Shown: piece after piece, positions 1-8,200 of the stretch
How positions within the stretch are numbered: position 1 is the stretch's first letter
How the letters are laid out: each line of letters starts with the position of its first letter
NCBI RefSeq assembly: GCF_900115055.1
Contig: NZ_FOVD01000003.1
Coordinates: forward strand, 1-64,000
Length of the DNA: 64,000 nucleotides
Direction: 5' to 3'
Source: Chryseobacterium oleae
GTDB lineage: Bacteria > Bacteroidota > Bacteroidia > Flavobacteriales > Weeksellaceae
Program-made: the position numbers and the translations under genes
The notes under the pieces: model-generated
Database searches by the model: none
What the model saw: only the letters and a program-made list of their open reading frames with translations
Told to the model about the DNA's origin: nothing

Positions 1-1
1 T

Positions 2-121
2 GAAAGAATTCTGGAAAAAAAGAAATGTAAAAAAGTAGCATTAATTGCTGTATGCAATAAACTTTTAAGACAAGCTTTCGGGATTTTAAAGAATAAAATA
101 CAATATCAACAAAATTATTAA
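2..121 (+). CDS. C-terminal tail of an IS110-family transposase (partial)
   Basis: An open frame enters from the left edge (frame starting at base 2) and stops at TAA 119-121, giving 39 residues. It reads ERILEKKKCKKVALIAVCNK and continues with LLRQAFGIL. The pattern KKVALIAV-x-NKLL-x-QAF is what I know from the extreme C-terminus of IS110/IS116/IS902 transposases in Bacteroidota, after the transposase_20 domain. Everything upstream lies outside the window, so completeness cannot be judged. The right end of the element should lie between base 122 and the regulator at 287, but IS110 elements lack terminal inverted repeats and I cannot place it. The fragment is short, so the family call is tentative. 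Confidence 0.55.
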   Translation, partial: ERILEKKKCKKVALIAVCNKLLRQAFGILKNKIQYQQNY

Positions 122-168
122 TAAAATATAAATATTTTAACTTTTAAAAGTTGGCAATTAACATAGAA

Positions 169-191
169 TGTCAAGGTTCAAAATCTTGACA
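169..191. repeat. Palindromic repeat, copy 1
   Basis: Perfect 7-bp arms TGTCAAG and CTTGACA flank a 9-base loop GTTCAAAAT. The same 23 bases occur in inverse orientation at 48564-48586, where the arms extend to 13 bp. Two identical copies in 64 kb of otherwise unrelated intergenic DNA point to a dispersed REP-like element. It lies 48 bp downstream of the IS110-like transposase stop. Confidence 0.7.
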
Positions 192-267
192 AGGATAATA
201 ATTAATATAGTTATAAAACCTCAATAGCTTGCCACCCGTTTTTTAAGTATTCCCCTTGATTACTATT

Positions 268-275
268 TAATTTTG
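268..275 (+). promoter_or_regulatory. Candidate -7 box for the MocR-type gene
   Basis: TAATTTTG matches the Bacteroidota -7 consensus TAnnTTTG. No good TTTG lies at the expected upstream distance. Transcription would start near 281, only a few bases before the ATG at 287 and about 40 bases before the ATG at 323, which favours the later start codon. Confidence 0.4.
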
Positions 276-286
276 TCATAGATTTA

Positions 287-1786
287 ATGAAACTCATAGT
301 ACATTTAAATAAACAATCCGGAATGCTGCCCTACAAATCATTAATACAACTGAAGAGAGATTCGAGTGTTGCGCTGTATATTCAGCTTTGTAACAGTTTT
401 ATCAATCTGATCACGAATGGAACGCTTCAGCCGTCAGATGTTTTGCCCAGCACACGTTTGCTGACAGAATTGACAGGTCTTAACCGGAATACCATAAAAT
501 TGGCCTATGAAGAACTGATCAGTCAGGGCTGGGCCGAGTCTGTAGAAAGAAAAGGAATTTTTGTTTTATCTAAACTTCCGGCACTTTCCGAAAAGAAAAA
601 AACAGATTCTGAGCAAAAAACAAATACGCTTGAAGAAGCGTTTTCATGGACGAATCCTTTTAAAGAAATACAGATCAGTGAAAACTACCAGCAGTCGGTG
701 CTTACTATTGATGATGGATTTCCTGATGTTCGTTTAACTCCGGTTGATCTTTTGATGAGAGAATACCGAAGCATCTCAAGAAAATTCTATGGTAAAAACT
801 TTCTTAAGTATGGATTCCCGAAAGGTTCGGAAAACCTTCGTTCAGCGCTGTCCCGGTATTTATCGGATACCCGTGGGCTGGTTGTAAATCCGGACAACCT
901 GCTTATTACCAAAGGAAGTCAGATGGGTATTTATCTGGCTTCACGGCTTTTGCTCACCCCATCTGACAGTATTGCGGTAGGCGTATCTAATTACCGTTCT
1001 GCTGATGAAATATTCAGGTATGTTGGGGCTCATCTGCTGCGTATTCCCGTGGATGAGCATGGTATGGACATAGATTTTCTTGAAGATATCTTAAAGAAAC
1101 AAGTCATCAAAGCGGTGTACATCATTCCTCACCATCATTTTCCGACCACGGTAACCATGAGCATGGAGCGCAGATTAAAGCTTTTAAAACTGGCCAAGGA
1201 ATATCGTTTTGCTATTATTGAAGACGACTACGACTTCGATTTTCATTATGATGCCAAACCCTATATTCCGTTGGCCAGCATTGATCATAACCGGAATGTC
1301 ATTTATATAGGATCTGTTACCAAAACCTTTGCTCCCGCATTACGCATAGGATTCATGATCGCCCAGCCGGAATTTGTCCGGGCAGCAGCTTCATTGCGTC
1401 AACTGATAGATAAACAGGGAGATTCACTTCTGGAGGAGGCTTTTTCGTCTCTGTTTGAAAACGGAGAAATGGAAAGGCATTTTAGAAAATCACTGAAAAT
1501 ATATAAACAACGCAGAGACCTGTTTTGTGAGATTCTGCAAAGCGATTTCAGCGGTGTGATTGATTTTAAAATTCCCGAAGGGGGAATGGCAGTGTGGTCA
1601 GTTTTTGACCAGTCGATAAGTCTCCCGAAACTGTCTTTAGAGGCAGGGAAAAAGGGACTTAAGATCGCTGACGGATCTTTTTACAACAACGAAGTTTTTA
1701 TACCGAATGGCCTCAGATTAGGTTTTGCATCACTCAATGAAACGGAGATTGTGAAATCACTTGAATTATTAAGATCAGTCATTTAA
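287..1786 (+). CDS. MocR/PdxR-type regulator (GntR wHTH fused to aminotransferase fold)
   Basis: A GntR-type winged helix (about residues 25-95, with LPSTRLLTELTGLNRNTIK) is followed by a fold-type I aminotransferase domain from about residue 130 to the end. The PLP-binding lysine is K346 in SVTKTF, and the EDDYDFDF segment supplies the cofactor-contacting acidic residue. The 499-residue length is normal for MocR regulators, which sense PLP or PLP adducts and act as activators or repressors of a nearby gene. Here the nearest upstream DNA is the IS remnant, so the usual divergent target is not visible. The second homologue at 31515 starts just before the matching PYESF segment, so the ATG at 323 (MLPYKSL) may be the true start. 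Target and effector are unknown. Confidence 0.85.
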   Translation: MKLIVHLNKQSGMLPYKSLIQLKRDSSVALYIQLCNSFINLITNGTLQPSDVLPSTRLLTELTGLNRNTIKLAYEELISQGWAESVERKGIFVLSKLPALSEKKKTDSEQKTNTLEEAFSWTNPFKEIQISENYQQSVLTIDDGFPDVRLTPVDLLMREYRSISRKFYGKNFLKYGFPKGSENLRSALSRYLSDTRGLVVNPDNLLITKGSQMGIYLASRLLLTPSDSIAVGVSNYRSADEIFRYVGAHLLRIPVDEHGMDIDFLEDILKKQVIKAVYIIPHHHFPTTVTMSMERRLKLLKLAKEYRFAIIEDDYDFDFHYDAKPYIPLASIDHNRNVIYIGSVTKTFAPALRIGFMIAQPEFVRAAASLRQLIDKQGDSLLEEAFSSLFENGEMERHFRKSLKIYKQRRDLFCEILQSDFSGVIDFKIPEGGMAVWSVFDQSISLPKLSLEAGKKGLKIADGSFYNNEVFIPNGLRLGFASLNETEIVKSLELLRSVI

Positions 1787-1826
1787 CAGCTTCTTTTTTC
1801 ATATTTAAATAAAAATAATAATTTCC

Positions 1827-1834
1827 TAACTTTG
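1827..1834 (+). promoter_or_regulatory. -7 box upstream of map
   Basis: TAACTTTG fits TAnnTTTG, 38 bases before the ATG at 1873. No clear TTTG is present upstream. The box implies that map has its own promoter rather than relying on read-through from the regulator gene. Confidence 0.45.
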
Positions 1835-1872
1835 TCATTCCTAAATAATTATTCAACCCAAAATAAAAGACG

Positions 1873-2637
1873 ATGTCTATAACCAATGAACAGGAATTGG
1901 CAGGAATGCAAAAAGCGAGTGAAGCTGTTGCCTACACTTTAAAAGAAATGATTCAGTACGCTCAACCCGGTATGACTACGAAAGACCTGGATGAATATGG
2001 CGCGAAGATCCTTTCCGACTTTGGGGCAAAATCTGCACCGCATCTTACGTATGGATTTCCCGGCTGGACCTGTATTAGTGTAGACAATGAATTTTGCCAC
2101 GGAATTCCTACCGACAAAAGAGTTTTGAAAGAAGGAGATCTGATTAATATAGACGTTTCCGCTGAACTTGATGGATACTGGTCGGACAACGGTGGTTCTT
2201 TTGTGATCGGAAAAGACATTCATCAGCATCAGAAGCTGGTTAATGCTTCCAAAGAAATTTTACAGAAAGCGATCAACAATATTAAAGGTGGCGTAAAAAT
2301 AGCAGACATCGGATTTCTAATGGAAACCGAAGCTAAAAAAAGAGGTTTTAAAGTGATCAGAAACCTTGCCGGACATGGCATCGGAAGAAGCCTGCATGAG
2401 CAGCCGGACGAACTGATGAATTACAGAAACCGTTATGATTCCAGAAGATTTAAAAAGAATTCTGTAGTTGCTATTGAAACCTTTATCTCTACATCCTCCA
2501 ATATTGCAGTAGAATTGAACGACGGCTGGACGATGGTTGGCAACAAAGGCGGCTATATGGCACAGCACGAACACACCATTGTGGTAACGGATGGAAAGCC
2601 TATTATTTTAACTGAAATGAATGAGATCTTGAACTAG
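1873..2637 (+). CDS. map: Type I methionine aminopeptidase
   Basis: Removes the initiator methionine from nascent proteins in the cytoplasm. The pita-bread fold carries all five metal ligands: D94 (INIDVS), D105 (YWSDNGG), H168 (AGHGIG), E202 (AIETF) and E233 (QHEHT). H76 in CHGIP and H175 match the substrate-contacting histidines of E. coli MetAP. The protein has 254 residues and no N-terminal zinc-finger extension, so it is the short class Ia form. It sits outside any ribosomal-protein context, so it may be an additional copy beside a housekeeping map elsewhere. A rho-independent terminator follows at 2728. Confidence 0.93.
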   Translation: MSITNEQELAGMQKASEAVAYTLKEMIQYAQPGMTTKDLDEYGAKILSDFGAKSAPHLTYGFPGWTCISVDNEFCHGIPTDKRVLKEGDLINIDVSAELDGYWSDNGGSFVIGKDIHQHQKLVNASKEILQKAINNIKGGVKIADIGFLMETEAKKRGFKVIRNLAGHGIGRSLHEQPDELMNYRNRYDSRRFKKNSVVAIETFISTSSNIAVELNDGWTMVGNKGGYMAQHEHTIVVTDGKPIILTEMNEILN

Positions 2638-2727
2638 GGATTGGAAGCAGGAAGAAGGATGAGGGAAGTTCTTATCGGACCTTTCATTGCATCCTCTTTG
2701 GAGTTTTAAATTTCTTACTTAGTATAA

Positions 2728-2758
2728 AAGCATCCATATACTTACGGATGCTTTTTTG
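2728..2758. terminator. Terminator between map and the EEP hydrolase gene
   Basis: Stem AAGCATCC (2728-2735) pairs with GGATGCTT (2746-2753) around a 10-base loop, followed by a run of Ts on the plus strand. On the minus strand a shorter TTTT follows, so it may work in both directions for the convergent genes. Confidence 0.75.
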
Positions 2759-2804
2759 TTTAATATAAAGCAAAATCGTATAATTAAACGCTATTGTTTT
2801 TTAT

Positions 2805-3902
2805 CTACGGTAATTTTGAATTCTTTTTTTTGCCCTGTACCGTAAAAGTGCTCCAGACAGCCTTATGGTCTGTAGGCCAGATTCCCTTCGGAAGAGAAAA
2901 TTTATCTTTTGAAGTTTCCGGAGTCGCTACATTCTTAACAATGGTTGCTTTAGGCCCTACAATATAACTGTCATCTACTGTTATTTTCCCGTCATCATAG
3001 TAAAATATATAGTCAATCCTATCTCGCTCATCTGCCTTAGGTGCCCATGGTGCCTGTGTTACCCATGTGAATCCCGGATAATCTACCTCATTTGGATACA
3101 TCATCCTGTAACTGTCTTTAAAACCTGCTTTGTCGAGAGATAAGGTGGAACTCCACAACATAACGACACCATTATGGTCATATTTATTTTTGACAGCCTC
3201 TGTCCAATCCAGATGAGAAGCTTCATTAAAATCTCCCCCTAATATTACAATTCGTCCCTTTTTAATATCTTCCTGTGCCCGCTCTATAAAATCTTTAATT
3301 TGTTGCGGCCTTTGAGATTGATTATTCATCTCAGTGATTTTCCTCAGATCAGTTACAGGTGCTGATAACTGATTTGAAGTTATAGGGTCATAACCTCTTG
3401 GGTAGTATAATGCATAGTGGGTATAATCCAGATGACCGGAATACACAGCAATTTCCTGACCGGGCCTGATTTCTGCAACAAGACGATGATAAGTGTTGCC
3501 ACTAAAGCTTGAATAGTCTTTAATAGGATATTTACTCAGAACGCCATTATCGTATCCCTTGGATGCATAATAGGTTTTTCCTTTTGCTTTCAAAGAGGCT
3601 GTAATACGCTCATCAAACGAAGTATTGTTATAGTTCCTAACCTCTGACAATGTTACAAAATCCGGTTCTCGATCCGCTATTTCATTTACGATTGCGTCAT
3701 ACCCCCCGGAAACCTGGGTTCCTTCTTGCCATATATTGAACTGCAGGACACTAAATGAATACTTTTCCTCATTTAACACTTTGCTGGAAACGATCTTAGA
3801 TTGCAGGGTATCTAAATTCTGAGAAGAATCAGTACAGGTTTCCGAAAAAGAATAAAAACTTAATAATGCTCCTATAAGAGAATTTAAATATATATGTCCC
3901 AT
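2805..3902 (-). CDS. Endonuclease/exonuclease/phosphatase-family hydrolase
   Basis: A 365-residue DNase I-fold enzyme. The ordered catalytic blocks are visible: QFNIWQEG (Asn), TLSEVRNY (Glu, metal ligand), YSGHLDYTH (His), ILGGDFNEASH (Asp/Asn), RIDYIFYYDD, and the final TDHKAVWSTF (Asp-His pair). This family cleaves phosphodiester bonds in nucleic acids, inositol phosphates or sphingomyelin, and the sequence alone does not tell which. The N-terminus is hydrophobic (IYLNSLIGALLSFYSFSETC), suggesting export, possibly as a lipoprotein, though the lipobox is poor and the start is uncertain. It is a single gene between convergent map and divergent AsmA-like gene. Confidence 0.85.
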   Translation of the reverse strand: MGHIYLNSLIGALLSFYSFSETCTDSSQNLDTLQSKIVSSKVLNEEKYSFSVLQFNIWQEGTQVSGGYDAIVNEIADREPDFVTLSEVRNYNNTSFDERITASLKAKGKTYYASKGYDNGVLSKYPIKDYSSFSGNTYHRLVAEIRPGQEIAVYSGHLDYTHYALYYPRGYDPITSNQLSAPVTDLRKITEMNNQSQRPQQIKDFIERAQEDIKKGRIVILGGDFNEASHLDWTEAVKNKYDHNGVVMLWSSTLSLDKAGFKDSYRMMYPNEVDYPGFTWVTQAPWAPKADERDRIDYIFYYDDGKITVDDSYIVGPKATIVKNVATPETSKDKFSLPKGIWPTDHKAVWSTFTVQGKKKNSKLP

Positions 3903-4090
3903 TATTTTAATTATTTAGTACAGTCCTTGTATCAAGTTATTGAAGATGAACAGGCGATCATGGATATTGTTTTCAGCCTATTCGAACTTACAAAAAATTG
4001 TACTACAGAAAAAGAGAATTGGCAAATGGCTTGATTTTAGATTACAAATAACTAATTATCATTATCAATATTCATCAAAATTATGGATTT

Positions 4091-6982
4091 ATGGAAAAAT
4101 TTAAAAAAATAATTTTGAAAATTCTAAAATGGACCGGAATTTCAATAGCAACCCTTTTATTTTTAATGTTCATCATTCCCATCCTTTTTCCGGGAACGAT
4201 TTCTCAGCAGGTAAAGATATTTGCCAATCAACATCTTGCGGGAAAACTCGATTATAAAAAGACGCATCTTACCTTCTTCCGGCACTTTCCTTCCCTTACG
4301 GTTTCTGTAGACAACCTCGTTTTACAGGGTTCAAAACCTTTTCAGAATGACACTTTACTGACGGCAAAAGAAGTTGCTGTGGGAATTAATCTTAAAAATT
4401 TAATTTTCAACCGTGAAGTGAAGATCGATGAAATCTATGTAACCGATGCCAATGCCAATGTATTCGTCAACAGTAAAGGGGAAGCGAATTATAATGTCTA
4501 CGTCTCCAAACCTTCCGGAAAGCCTAAAGATACTACAGAAACAGGTGCTTCTATCAAATTGGACCTGATCAGGTTTAAAAACTGGAATATCAAATACAAC
4601 GATCATTCTGCAAGGGTTTTAGTCGATGCCAAAGGACTGAATTATACTGGAAAAGGCGGATTGAGCGAAGATATTTTCGATCTTCAGACGAATCTTGATA
4701 TTGATAAAGTAGATTTCAGCCTGAACAGAATTTATTACGCCAAACAAAAGACTTTACATGCGGACCTGATCACCAGAATTAATACCAATGCCTTAACTTT
4801 TGTCTTAAAAAAGAATGAGTTGAGGATTAATGATTTACCCCTAAAATTCATCGGTTTTATCAGTATTCTTAAGGATGGATACAATATGGATATCAAAGCA
4901 GCTTCGGAAAAAACTACGATCCGTGAGATGATCTCCGTGCTGCCTCCGCAATATCTCGACTGGGCAAAAGACACCAAAATAGAAGGCAACAGTGATTTGT
5001 ATTTCCATATCAAAGGCAGGTTCAGTGAGCCTAAAAATATGAAACCGAGAGTTAAAGTACGACTTTTGGTTAAAAACGGTTTTGTGTCTAATGGAAAAGC
5101 ACCTGTTCCGATGAATCATCTGAATATGGATCTGAATGTGGATTTACCGTCATTAGACACCAATCAGCTTGCAGTAGATTTGAAAAAACTGAGTTTCGAT
5201 CTCGGTCCGAATAATAATTTCCGCGCTTATGTAAAAACCAAAGGTTTGAACGAAATGCAGGTGGATGCTAATATAAAAGGTGCTGTAGACCTGAAAACGT
5301 TGAGCCAGGCTTTGGGACTGAAAAATATTGATATCCGGGGATTGATGGATACCAATATTAAAGCCAATGGAATGTTCAGTCTGGATAAAAAGCTGTTTCC
5401 AAAAACCAACGGATATCTGAATCTTAAAAACGGTTTAGTCAAAACAAAATATTACCCCAACCCTATCCAAAATATCAATTTAGTAGCGAATATTATCAAT
5501 ACAGACGGAACTTTCAAAAGCCTTGGTGTAAAACTGGATCCTTTCAGCTTTGATTTTGAAGGAAATCCTGTGTTTGTGAATGCCGATTTGCAGAATTTTG
5601 AAGATCTGCTGTATAAAGTCCGGGCAAAAGGTGTATTGAATGTGGGAAGAATCTATAAAGTTTTTGCAAAAAAAGGATTCGATATCAGCGGATTAATCAT
5701 GGCGGATCTATCGCTCAATGGCCGACAGAGTTATGCCACAACCGGTCAATACAGCAAGCTGGACAACAAAGGAACTTTAATTTTAAAAAATATTAAAGCC
5801 ACTACAGAATACCTCCCTCAGTCATTTTTTATCAAAGAAGGAAATTTCCAGTTTGAAAATGAAAAAATGTGGTTCAGAAAATTCCTGGCTACCTACGGAA
5901 AATCTGATTTTGCACTGAACGGTTATCTCCTCAATACCATCAATTATTTTATTGAAAGAAAAGGAACGCTTCATGGGAAATTCACTTTAAATTCCAATTA
6001 CATCCTGATCGATGAGTTTATGGCACTTAAAAGCGGAGACAATACCGATAAATCCATTGAAGTGGAGTATGCAAAAGTAGAAAACCCGAAAAGCAGCGGC
6101 GTGGTCATCATTCCGAAAAACCTGGATGTTTCCCTGGAAGCCAATGCGAAAAAGGTTGAATTTAAAGGATTGGCGCTTAATCATCTGAAAGGAAATGCTT
6201 CTGTGAATAAAGGAGAAGTATATCTTAAAAACACCTCGTTTGACATTATCGGAAGCCGGATGAATATTGATGCCCGTTATCAGGATGAATCTCCGCTCAC
6301 GGCTAATTATGATGTAGCCCTTAAAGTTCAGGACTTTGATGTTCAGAGAGCTTACAAAGAGATTGATATGGTTCGTGAAATGGCCACCGCAGCCAAAGAT
6401 GTCAAAGGAATTGTATCTCTGGATTATAAATTGAAAGGTGATTTTGATAAAAACATGAGCCCGATTTATCCATCACTGGAAGGCGGCGGAACGGTCAATC
6501 TCCGGGATGTGGAAGTGAAAAACCTGAAAATGCTTTCTGCAGTCGGTGATAATATCGGAGCAAAAGCTTTTGATAATCCTGATATGAAAGGCGTAACGAT
6601 TGAAACCAATATCAAAAACAATTTGATCCACGTAGACAAATTCACCTTTAAAGTTTCGGTTCTGAGACCTTCTATCAGCGGAACCACGAGTTTCAACGGA
6701 CTGCTGGATTTAAGAGTGAGAGTTGGTCTTCCTCCGGCTGGCTGGATTGGTTTTCCAATTGTAGTCACGGGAACTCACAGCAAACCGAAAATTAAAATTT
6801 TCAGCAAGACTGGGCAGGGAATCGTAGATGCGCTGTACAATAAAAAGTCCAACAAAGTGATCCGTGAAGAAAAACGGGCTGAGAAAAAATCAAGAAGGCA
6901 GCAACGGAAAGAAAAAGAAGCTCAGGAAGAGAAAGCTAAAAATGCGGAAAAGCAGATCAATACAGATCTTAAAGAGAAATAA
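4091..6982 (+). CDS. AsmA-like inner-membrane protein
   Basis: A 963-residue protein with one N-terminal transmembrane helix (about residues 14-34) and a long periplasmic region of beta-rich repeats, the architecture of AsmA/TamB-like bridging proteins. The opening (QVKIFANQHLAGKLDYKKTH followed by FFRHFPSLTVSVDNLVLQG) is typical of Bacteroidota AsmA proteins, and an AsmA_2-type C-terminal block (near VRVGLPPAGWIGFPIVVTGT) precedes a highly charged Lys/Glu-rich tail of about 50 residues. Members are thought to move phospholipids between inner and outer membranes; that role is inferred from the family. The start is set by an ATG with a lysine-rich segment before the helix. It ends at a bidirectional terminator. 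Confidence 0.85.
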   Translation: MEKFKKIILKILKWTGISIATLLFLMFIIPILFPGTISQQVKIFANQHLAGKLDYKKTHLTFFRHFPSLTVSVDNLVLQGSKPFQNDTLLTAKEVAVGINLKNLIFNREVKIDEIYVTDANANVFVNSKGEANYNVYVSKPSGKPKDTTETGASIKLDLIRFKNWNIKYNDHSARVLVDAKGLNYTGKGGLSEDIFDLQTNLDIDKVDFSLNRIYYAKQKTLHADLITRINTNALTFVLKKNELRINDLPLKFIGFISILKDGYNMDIKAASEKTTIREMISVLPPQYLDWAKDTKIEGNSDLYFHIKGRFSEPKNMKPRVKVRLLVKNGFVSNGKAPVPMNHLNMDLNVDLPSLDTNQLAVDLKKLSFDLGPNNNFRAYVKTKGLNEMQVDANIKGAVDLKTLSQALGLKNIDIRGLMDTNIKANGMFSLDKKLFPKTNGYLNLKNGLVKTKYYPNPIQNINLVANIINTDGTFKSLGVKLDPFSFDFEGNPVFVNADLQNFEDLLYKVRAKGVLNVGRIYKVFAKKGFDISGLIMADLSLNGRQSYATTGQYSKLDNKGTLILKNIKATTEYLPQSFFIKEGNFQFENEKMWFRKFLATYGKSDFALNGYLLNTINYFIERKGTLHGKFTLNSNYILIDEFMALKSGDNTDKSIEVEYAKVENPKSSGVVIIPKNLDVSLEANAKKVEFKGLALNHLKGNASVNKGEVYLKNTSFDIIGSRMNIDARYQDESPLTANYDVALKVQDFDVQRAYKEIDMVREMATAAKDVKGIVSLDYKLKGDFDKNMSPIYPSLEGGGTVNLRDVEVKNLKMLSAVGDNIGAKAFDNPDMKGVTIETNIKNNLIHVDKFTFKVSVLRPSISGTTSFNGLLDLRVRVGLPPAGWIGFPIVVTGTHSKPKIKIFSKTGQGIVDALYNKKSNKVIREEKRAEKKSRRQQRKEKEAQEEKAKNAEKQINTDLKEK

Positions 6983-6988
6983 AAAATT

Positions 6989-7019
6989 AAAGACTGCCGG
7001 ATGTGCAGTCTTTATTTTT
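6989..7019. terminator. Bidirectional terminator between asmA-like and metal-efflux genes
   Basis: Perfect 9-bp stem AAAGACTGC (6989-6997) and GCAGTCTTT (7005-7013) with a 7-base loop. It is followed by TATTTTTA on the plus strand and AATTTTTT on the minus strand, so it suits both convergent transcripts. Confidence 0.85.
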
Positions 7020-7041
7020 ATAGTACAGAACAATGTATGAT

Positions 7042-8193
7042 CTACTCCGCTTTATTTTTAAGCATCATCAGAAGGCTGTACGCTCCCTTTTGTACTATTT
7101 TTTTATCCTTTAAGAAATCTGCTTTCAGAACTTCTGTGAACTGATCATCGGATATTCCTGCTGTAATCAGAATCATCTTATAGCTGCCTTTTCCAAGATC
7201 TTCAAAAACATAACTTCTGTTTTCAAAAGAAACGACGGATTCATTGGGAAGTCCCATTGTATTTCTACCGTTAATGCTTACTTCTGCATTGATGTACATT
7301 CCTTTTACAAAATCTGAATTGGGAGAAGAAAGTTTCGCAACAGCCATCGCGGCGCCTCCGTTTTCAATGCTGGGAACTACGCTGATGATTTTTGCGTTCA
7401 GTTTAAGATCTGGATTTTCATTGCTGTACACCAGAATGTCCTGCCCGGTTTTAATATCATTCACGTCATTTTCAAAAACTTTAAGCTCGAGCAATAATCC
7501 GGCAGGATCAATCAGTTCAAATAAAGTATCAGCCGGATTAATATATTGTCCGTTATTGACCAGAATCTTGCTCACAAATCCATTGAAAGGTGCATAAATA
7601 CTGATTCTGCTTCTGATATTTCCTGAACTCAGTCCTTTTGCATTGATGCCTATGATTCTCAGCTTTTCCTCCAAACCTTTTAAAGTGGCATTTAAAGTCG
7701 AATAATCAGCCTGTGCGGTCTGCAGGGTTTTATCGCTGCTGGCTTTACTGATATTAAGATCTTTCTGACGGCTGAGATTCAGTCTTGCAGATTCCAGCTG
7801 TGCTCTGGTCACCAGATAATCCTGCTGTAGCTGTATAAACTGGGGATCTTCCACCACAGCCAGCACCTGACCTTTCTTAAAATGACTTCCGCTGATCACA
7901 TGAATCGACTTGATGTGTCCGCCCATAATACTCGAAACCGAACTCATATGCGACGGCGCAATCTCTGCTTTTCCGTTCAGCCTGACCAGTTTCTCCATAT
8001 TCCTGCTTTGAATCATGGTCGTGGTCACACCTACTGTCTGAAGCTGCTTTTCTGAAAGATTTACCGTGTTTTCTTTATTCTGTGCAAATTTTTTATTCTC
8101 GTAAATGGTTTTCTTCTCTTCTTTTTTTCCTGAACATGAAGATAAAACAAGAGCTAAACCAAGGCTGTATATAGATATTTTTTTGAATGACAT
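7042..8193 (-). CDS. RND efflux periplasmic adaptor (CusB/HlyD family lipoprotein)
   Basis: A 383-residue membrane-fusion protein that links the inner-membrane RND pump to the outer-membrane channel. It has a lipoprotein signal (LALVLSSC, acylated Cys at position 20), a lipoyl/barrel-sandwich segment (SSIMGGHIKSIHVISGSHFK), an alpha-helical hairpin (about 125-185) and a beta-barrel region after NGQYINPADTLFELIDPAG. It lies 7 bp downstream of the pump gene on the same strand and is the last gene of the efflux operon, ending at the bidirectional terminator. I see no His- or Met-rich metal-binding tail, so the metal (Cu/Ag or Co/Zn/Cd) cannot be read from it. Confidence 0.9.
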   Translation of the reverse strand: MSFKKISIYSLGLALVLSSCSGKKEEKKTIYENKKFAQNKENTVNLSEKQLQTVGVTTTMIQSRNMEKLVRLNGKAEIAPSHMSSVSSIMGGHIKSIHVISGSHFKKGQVLAVVEDPQFIQLQQDYLVTRAQLESARLNLSRQKDLNISKASSDKTLQTAQADYSTLNATLKGLEEKLRIIGINAKGLSSGNIRSRISIYAPFNGFVSKILVNNGQYINPADTLFELIDPAGLLLELKVFENDVNDIKTGQDILVYSNENPDLKLNAKIISVVPSIENGGAAMAVAKLSSPNSDFVKGMYINAEVSINGRNTMGLPNESVVSFENRSYVFEDLGKGSYKMILITAGISDDQFTEVLKADFLKDKKIVQKGAYSLLMMLKNKAE

Positions 8194-8200
8194 TCCGCTG

